A stretch of DNA of 64,000 nucleotides, from assembly GCF_023053635.1 (NCBI RefSeq), contig NC_086180.1:37376947-37440946 (forward strand). The letters are read 5' to 3'. Under the pieces are notes generated by a model, which saw only the letters and a list, made by a program, of their open reading frames with translations, did no database searches and was not told the origin of the DNA. This stretch comes from Elgaria multicarinata webbii. Lineage: Eukaryota; Chordata; Lepidosauria; Squamata; Anguidae. Of the stretch, positions 57,681-64,000 are shown one piece after another. Position numbers and translations under genes: made by a program. Each line of letters begins with the position of its first letter. Position 1 is the stretch's first letter.

Positions 57681-58832
57681 TGAACCTACATTCTGTTGTA
57701 CCTAACTGAGAAATCCTTAGGAATGTGTGATCCAAATGCAAGCCAAGCAAGAGTGAAGGGGCACCTGCAACTATAGAACATGGGGATCAGCTACAGAACT
57801 TCAGGAATGCATCTTTCACTGCATGGAATGGTGAACAGCCACTCTATCACTAGAACACAGTTATGTGTGGAAAAGGATGAGAACAGCTTAACCCGGCAAT
57901 ATATTCTAGCCCTTTTGCCAAGGACCATTCTGAATAAAGAAAATGCTTTACAAGGTCAACAGAAATACATACAACCAATCACTTCATTTACACTTGCTAA
58001 TAGATGGTAAATTCGCCCACAGCTGATTTAATGTAGCAGCTGTTATACACCCTGCTTTGGCCTGTGCCACCCATGATGATCCTGTTAGCCCCCAGTCTGC
58101 CACATCAATGTATCAACAGTCAGCACTGGCACGGTCTCTATCTGGCTTGCAGTTGGCACTCTGAATCAGCATTCCTGGAGCTCAAGAACATCTCCATCTG
58201 GAAGAATTCCTTAAAACGCAGCTTAACATATTGAGAGATAACTGTTTGTATACACATGTGCTGGCTCACAGTCTCTCCCCACCCCCCAATAGGCATAAAC
58301 ACACCTACTATGACCTAGCTATTCTTATGCTACCCAGCTCAGCTGATAGCCAGACATAGACTTGAACTCTGACTCAATTTTAAATTTTGTCAAATGTATC
58401 TAGGCACTGAACAAGTCTGAACAAAAGTCGGCAAGCTCTCTTGCCAACTATATCCCACACGCACAAAACAACATTTACATTAGGCTTACAAGGACAATAA
58501 AGATCAACATATTATGGGAAAGCTCAATCTGTTGAAGAACCTATCTTGTGAATTCTTGAACTCAGCAAGTCAGGAACAGCAGGCAGAACTTAGAATCCCA
58601 CGACCCAGCTTCAGCATTGTTCAGATTTTTCCTACAACACATAATCTTCTCTCCAATAAGAGCTCCAATATGGTTTCCTTGATTTATTAAATTTGCTTTC
58701 AGCTCTGTAAACAAATCCATGCCAAATTTAGCTTCTGCTGTCTCACAGAGGATCATTCCAAGAAGTATCTGTACTATATGGATTCTATAAAATATTTCTG
58801 TACATCTTTAATAGAAAAATAATAATACTGAA

Positions 58833-58990
58833 AACAAAAACATAGTCCTGTAGTACCATGAAAACTAATGTATTCATTATAGCATAAGCTTTTGGGGACA
58901 TAATAAATCTGTTCATCGTTAAGGTGCCAATTTTTCCCCCTCATTTTTTTCCTTTAATAGATGAGCAAGGCTACTCCTCTGGAACTGGAA
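58833..58990 (+). repeat. Old interspersed repeat fragment
   Basis: The run CATAGTCCTGTAGTACCATG, AAAACTAATG, ATTATAGCATAAGCTTTTGG resembles a common reptile repeat with GTCTTGTGGCACC...GACTAACAAATTTATT...GCATAAGCTTT. Diverged and without clear ends. Related arms occur at 47591-47801. Confidence 0.5.
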
Positions 58991-59479
58991 CCCTGAATGT
59001 TATTATCTTGGATCTGTTTGCCTCTTCTTCCTTAGTATTATGGAAAATTCAAAGCCAGCCAACCTACATCATATTTCTCCTTCACTTCAATGAATCTTAA
59101 ATATGTAATCTAAATGATGGAGCAATATTCCAGTGCTTTAAGTATGAATCATTTATGTTGTCAGTCTAAGCTGATCTAAGTAGAATTAGGCATTTATATT
59201 AACATTTTATGCATACCTACTCATAAGGAACTAATCTCTCAGCAATTAAACATTAATCAGAAAACTAAAGCCCACCTTTTAACACGGCCATTTGAGTGAG
59301 GGCAGCCTCTACCCAAATATACCGGCAGTAGCAGAGTTCAAGAGAATTTTTAGAACAGGCAGAGGTGGTATGAATTAGTGTGCGAGGGTAGTGGGGTGGG
59401 GGGGGGAAGAGAAAGTGCCCCTCTAAATCCCCCCGCCAGAAATAAAACCTCCATCATTTACCCTCCTTTTTATTACTTC

Positions 59480-60020
59480 GGTGGCAACACATGACATTGT
59501 TTGCTGCTGCAGAGCACTCTGGGCAGCTCTGCCTCATTTTCCCCCCCATTTGTGCATGTGTATAATCAACTTTTCCCATGAATACAATGAGGAAGGCTTA
59601 ATATTGAGGAAGGTGACCGATCTGACGATCTTTGATGCAGAAAGGAAGTTATTAAAAAAATGAAGGAAGAGACCGTCATCCAGGTGCAGCAGCCAATCAG
59701 AGCAAGCTGAGGAACTTTCAAAGCCGGGTGGTGGTGGTGGTTAGAATGATTCATTATTAATTATTCAAGCTTGCATGAGCTGTGGCTCCACCAGTAAAAA
59801 ATCCCCATGGGCCTTTGCACCAAAGAGTGGGGCCAACTCAAAGTGATTTTATCTTATGGCTGCAATAATTAATATAAATGGCCTTGGCTGCAAAATGATG
59901 CCCACTTTTAAAAATGCATTCCTGTGGGGGTAATAATAATTTCAATTAATACATTATCCCCTGCCCCACTTCTGTGAGAACTGTGGCTGGTTGACTTACA
60001 CTAACTAAATGTGGTTCAAG
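59480..60020. other. Repeat-free AT-rich block, possible regulatory element
   Basis: No repeat signature is seen. The block holds a CCAAT-box-like GCAGCCAATCAGAGC near 59690 and homeodomain-type cores TCATTATTAATTATTC (about 59750) and ATAATTTCAATTAATAC (about 59935), around unusually clean sequence. This looks like conserved non-coding DNA, but conservation cannot be judged from one genome. Confidence 0.5.
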
Positions 60021-60234
60021 CCCTCTTTTTTCTGTGGGTTGTCATTGGAGAAATTCATGGCTGTAATATGCATTGAAATCTGTGTCTCCATGTTGTTTAA
60101 AAATACCAACTTTTACGTCACAGTATCTGCATGTTCTCTCTTCCTTGTTCCCAGCAACCCTAGGGGCAGCCACAATGCTCCCGTCCAACCTGTAACCTTC
60201 ACATGACCTGCTAAAGCCTAATTTGAATGTCTGT

Positions 60235-60425
60235 TAAGCACTCCCCCATCTTGGGACTCTGAACATGTAGCTGCTGACTTCACCTCAAGCCAGGTTTTTT
60301 GCCTCTCCACCTGCTCTTTGTAACATCTTGCCTGATGAAGAGATCTGGAGACATTGAAAACTTGCACACTTTTTGTGACCTTTGATAGGCCTAATAAAGG
60401 TATAACAAGAATTTGAATTTTGGAA
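60235..60425 (+). repeat. Repeat 3' end, family uncertain
   Basis: The string TTGCCTGATGAAGAGATCTGG, then GAAAACTTGCACACTTTTTG and CCTAATAAAGGTATAAC, is a recurrent 3' end of an interspersed repeat in reptiles and amphibians (from memory). The element class is not determined. It includes a plus-strand AATAAA. Confidence 0.5.
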
Positions 60426-60929
60426 TGATGATGATGGTGCCGATGATGATCACCATAAACTTGTGGGAAGTTTTTCTCTCTCCTTTTAAGTCACTGCAAA
60501 GTACCTGACTTTTGAGGTGCTTCATTGATAATAATAGTAATAATTCATTTTTAAAAAGAAATATACATAAAAGGAAAGGAAAAGAAGGAGAGGCAGGAAT
60601 TTCCAGTCAAAGACAGGCTATCTTTCCAGTGACATTGCAGTTGCTAGGAGAGGGAGGTGCATTGCATTTCAAATGTGGACTATCTTGCCCCATGGGTTTT
60701 AACCAGGAAGCCCACCACATAAGAATGATTAACTGGATTAATCTAGCTCTTTGAAACTGGAATAAATTTCTAAGCAATCAATGTTATCAGGGAACAAAAC
60801 ATGATGAATGGAAAGTGCAGTAAAGGGTCTCACAACATAATAGCATGTGGAATATGTATGTTTTTGTTGTTGCTGCTGTGTTGGTAAGCAACAATGGTAT
60901 TTTGCTACATGGGTATACAACACATAGCT

Positions 60930-61480
60930 AAATATTTATTATTTTATTTATTTACAATATTTATATACCGCTTCCCATTCAAAATTTCAGAACAGTGTAC
61001 AGGATAAAATAAAATAAAAACAGAATAAAACACTTTAAAATAGATTTTAAAAGAAGCAAAATGTGAAGTGAACTGTGGCTGGTCATTAAGGAAAGGCTTC
61101 CTGGAATAATGACATTTTCAGAAGGCACCAAAAGGAACACAAAGTTGGTGCCTGCCTGACCTCCAGAGGCAGGGAATTCCATAGGAGGATGCTGAAGGCT
61201 ACCATGCTGAAGGCTCTTCCTCTGGTGGACCTCAATTGGAGGATGGGCCTATGTGAAACCACGAGGACCATGCCCTCGGATTACCTCAGTGACTGGGCAG
61301 GTTGGTAGGGGAGAAGGCGGTCTCTCAGGTATCCTGGTCCCAAGTTGTTTAGGGCTTTGTACACAAGTACAAGAACCTTAAACGTGGCTTGGTAGCGAAT
61401 ACCAAGAACTGCTAGTGCAGTTCCCTCAGCAGAGGAGCTTGTTAATGGTTGGGGTGGACTGTCTTCATAATCCAAACTTA
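60930..61480 (-). repeat. L2-like LINE 3' fragment
   Basis: The minus strand encodes pieces of the LINE C-terminus (FKVLVLVYKALNNLGPGYL, RLLPYQPAQSLR, then AFSMVAFSILLWNSLPLEVRQAPTLCSF) matching the same region of the 15985 element (KVLVLTFKALNGLGPGYL, WNELPREVRLAPTLYSF). At least one frame change separates the two pieces. The 3' end reads GGGAAGCGGTATATAAAT followed by AT-rich tail near 60930. Confidence 0.5.
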
Positions 61481-61694
61481 TCTTTTGTATACACTGGCTG
61501 GGGAATTGATCACATTTGAATTAAACCAATATTTGAGATATTACATCAGAGCTCCAAAACTCAGAAATAGCCAACCTGTTCCTTCCAATACTTAAACATC
61601 CCAGGGTTCAGCAGCCCTGATTACTCAAATTACATGATTTTGCAACTGAGTTTATCCAGCTTGAACTTCTATTCAGTTAAACATTTTAAATGCA

Positions 61695-61800
61695 TATATG
61701 TCTACCACAATCCTATCCATGTCTATTAAGAAGCAAGTGCCATTAAGTTCATGCATGAATTCAATAAACATGAACTCAGAGACATTGAACTGGATTCAGA
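61695..61800. repeat. GCAATCCTAT-type foldback repeat fragment
   Basis: ACAATCCTATCCATGTCTATTAAGAAGCAAGTGCCATTAAGTTC resembles in order the left arm of the GCAATCCTATGCA...GTAAGTCCCATTGAACTC element also seen at 826 and 33340. Given as diverged and incomplete. Confidence 0.5.
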
Positions 61801-62599
61801 GCAAGTTAACACACTTCAATCTCATGGACCTAAGTTAATCATGTTCACATTAATTTCAATGGGACTGAAGTGCAACTAACGTGTTCTGTTTCCAACCCAC
61901 TGTGTTTTCTTCCATGACATTTTGAGCCTTTAGTGTAACAGAGACTTGGACAGGATTTTTTAAAAATAACTTTCATAATGACTCATACTGTAATACTGAT
62001 TAAACTGGAGCAAGCCGGAGTTAACAGCTGGAAAGGAAGAAACCCAAGTGCCTGCCAAGGATGACCCAACTGTAGCCTGGGAATCTCATACCGTTGTTCA
62101 AGAAGAACAGCTTTGAAGCAGTCCAGCAAAGTAAACAGAAGCTGAGGTAGGATAACACAGCCAATGGCTTACCAGATGCAGTAATAGCAGTGAGCTTAAA
62201 TGACAGTTCAGGACAATGTAGCAGAGAATATGTATGAAGTTCCAATATACTTCCTCTGCACATCAGTGCTTGCAATCCAGAAATGCATGCATGCATTTCA
62301 GATTATGGGAGAAATCTTTTGGGCCCTTTTCTCTCTCTCCACCTCCTGGCTCCCAGCAAGTTCAATATACATTTTGTAGCATTACAGCCCCAGAAAATGC
62401 AAATAGTATGAATGTAATTTGTTCAATATAACTTAAAGATACGAACCATTAAATTTTCTTATTGGTAGGAGTGACCCAGAACTATGCATACAAATATATC
62501 TTTAAAGGAAGACATGTGTCCATCATCTTGGGAAGAAGACATTCAACCTCCGAAAAGGTTCGAAAGCAGATGTGAAAGGTGTCTGGCTGAGACTGTGGA

Positions 62600-62685
62600 A
62601 CTTCACTGCCACTCAGAATAGACACTAGCCTAAACAAATACTCTGGAGTTGGTTTAAGGCAGCTTCCTATGTTATTTGGGAACAA
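62600..62685 (+). repeat. tRNA-derived SINE 3' fragment
   Basis: CTGCCACTCAGAATAGACACTAG...TTAAGGCAGCTTCCTATGTT matches the 3' part of the same SINE group as at 46800 (AATAGACAATACTGA...ATAAGGCAGCTTC). Only the tail half is recognisable. Confidence 0.5.
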
Positions 62686-63718
62686 TATGATATAATGCAG
62701 GATGTTGTTTCTATGAACCTTATTAATAGTAGTACTTGACTTCACATGTCACTAGTTAATCTTTCCAATGCAAAGAAAAGAAGGGAAGTGGATTTACCCT
62801 TAAAACATTCGGCTGGTGAAAAACTAAATCTGCCCTTCAGCCCTGGAGATGCGCCAATTAGATCAGATGCATAACAGTGAGGAAAGGGGGCTGCTTTAAT
62901 GTTAAAAGCCAGAATACTTTAGACAATAATGCTTCTTTCATTGACATAATAAAACTGCTAAGTTTTCATCTTCTTTTATGGTGGGCTTTAACTTGGAAAA
63001 TTTCTTTGGGGCTTCTGCAACCATCCTGTTTAATGCAGCACAAAACCAGGAAGAACTATTTGCCTTCATTTACAATTTTAATTTGCTTTCTTTTCTATGT
63101 AAATCGGATATATTGCTCCTCAAACAATGGTGCTACTATACTTTGTCTTTGTTTTCTTAATTTGATCCTCTGGTTTAATCTACTTATCGCATGCCATTGT
63201 TTCATCTGAACAATGAGCAAATTTTATGTTATGACTTTTGTGGAGACTCTACATGGTAGACAAATTAGATCTAATTTGCACTTGACTAGTGATGCCCATT
63301 ACTACTCTCTTAGGATGTAAAGAGGAATATACACATGCTGTTCTTGAATTAAAATGCTTGTATTGTGTATATTTTTCTCTAATTATAACATTGTCACTTT
63401 CTGTGGAAAAAGCAGACTATATTCCTGCTAGCTTGCCCTTATCCAAAAGGAAAAGTAATGTATTTTATTTATCAAGGACCTAATAAAAGCTAGGCATTAT
63501 ACACGGCATTAAAGAGACAGTGGACTGGCCTTTAACCATGACCATAAGGAGGGGGGAATTATGACTGGAACTATGGCACATGGGGTTGAATGTTTAATTC
63601 TTTCCCCTTGTGAAATGGTCCTGATGAACACTGCCCTCCCCTAAAATGGTACTTATCCCTGGGAGGAAAGCTGCTATTCTCACCAATAGCAGCTGTACTC
63701 CCAGGGGAAAATAGCAGG

Positions 63719-63740
63719 GGTGTGTGTGTGTGTGTGTGTG
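63719..63740 (+). repeat. (TG)n microsatellite
   Basis: About 11 uninterrupted TG units. Confidence 0.5.
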
Positions 63741-64000
63741 TATTAATTGTCCTCCTTGTTAAAGGGCGGGGGGAAGTGCACCACATTATTTTCCTGAAAA
63801 GCAAATGGTGAGAGATAAACTACACCACATCTGCAATACAAAGCATGTGGGATAAAAACTTAATTTCATCAGGCTGGGCTGATATATTGCTAATTCCTGT
63901 AAAAATTCTATTTGTGCTTTGCAGTTTTCCAAATTAGAATAAATACATTTTGAATGTGATTGACCAAAATTAGACACAGTATTCATAAAGATGACCCTGC

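Larger units (their letters stand above)
54209..64000 (-). other. ANKRD50 upstream intron (3' part)
   Basis: The exon coding the first 247 or so residues of ANKRD50 was not found in any frame, so this stretch of at least 9.8 kb is intronic. The acceptor is TTTTTTTAATAG at its minus-strand end (54209), with a pyrimidine tract out to about 54235. Apart from the repeats and the AT-rich block listed separately, I see no coding sequence in 54264-55636, 55765-57237, 57681-58832, 60426-60929, 61801-62599 or 62686-64000. Confidence 0.5.

Overview
The window is vertebrate nuclear DNA from a squamate reptile (lizard or snake). The best lineage marker is a near-complete Sauria-type SINE at about 48500-48798, a tRNA-derived SINE family characteristic of squamates. 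A CR1 3' end, many L2-like LINE 3' fragments and abundant short inverted-repeat DNA transposons agree with this. I cannot name the species.

One host protein-coding gene is supported: ANKRD50, on the minus strand. Its large coding exon (54208 down to 50658) carries the last 1181 codons, the ankyrin array and the Ser-rich tail. The stop codon lies only 3 nt before a strong splice donor. A 2.4 kb intron follows, then a terminal exon of about 4 kb (48242 down to about 44230) that is entirely 3' UTR and ends near an AATAAA signal. The exon for the N-terminal NTPase-like region is not in the window, so 54209-64000 is the 3' part of a long intron.

Positions 1 to about 44200 lie downstream of ANKRD50. 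I find no convincing host exon there. The stretch is a mosaic of single-copy-looking DNA, microsatellites and transposable elements. The elements include one young-looking 5'-truncated LINE with an uninterrupted 590-codon reverse transcriptase frame (15985-17932), about ten older fragments of related LINEs, CR1 pieces, a tRNA-derived SINE split by a later insertion, and a probable solo LTR fossil near 2.7-3.2 kb. There are also at least four families of foldback DNA elements, several with readable target-site duplications: 8 bp, hAT-like, at 4957-5227, 32641-32749 and 50066-50201; TTA, Harbinger-like, at 27854-27992, 37573-37672 and 55640-55761.

The most interesting spots are nested insertions in a LINE at 39.4-40.6 kb, including a 173 bp unit with a 7 bp duplication and a sister copy 1.15 kb away; a perfect 19 bp hairpin beside a degenerate tandem array at 30.5-30.85 kb; a CpG-dense foldback at 6.7 kb; and the unusual stop/splice geometry of ANKRD50 together with its C-terminal PDZ-ligand sequence. 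I found no CRISPR array, bacterial-type operon, rRNA or true tRNA gene.

[Form note: the original answer gave no feature confidences; the uniform 0.5 is a placeholder required by the schema, not an estimate.]
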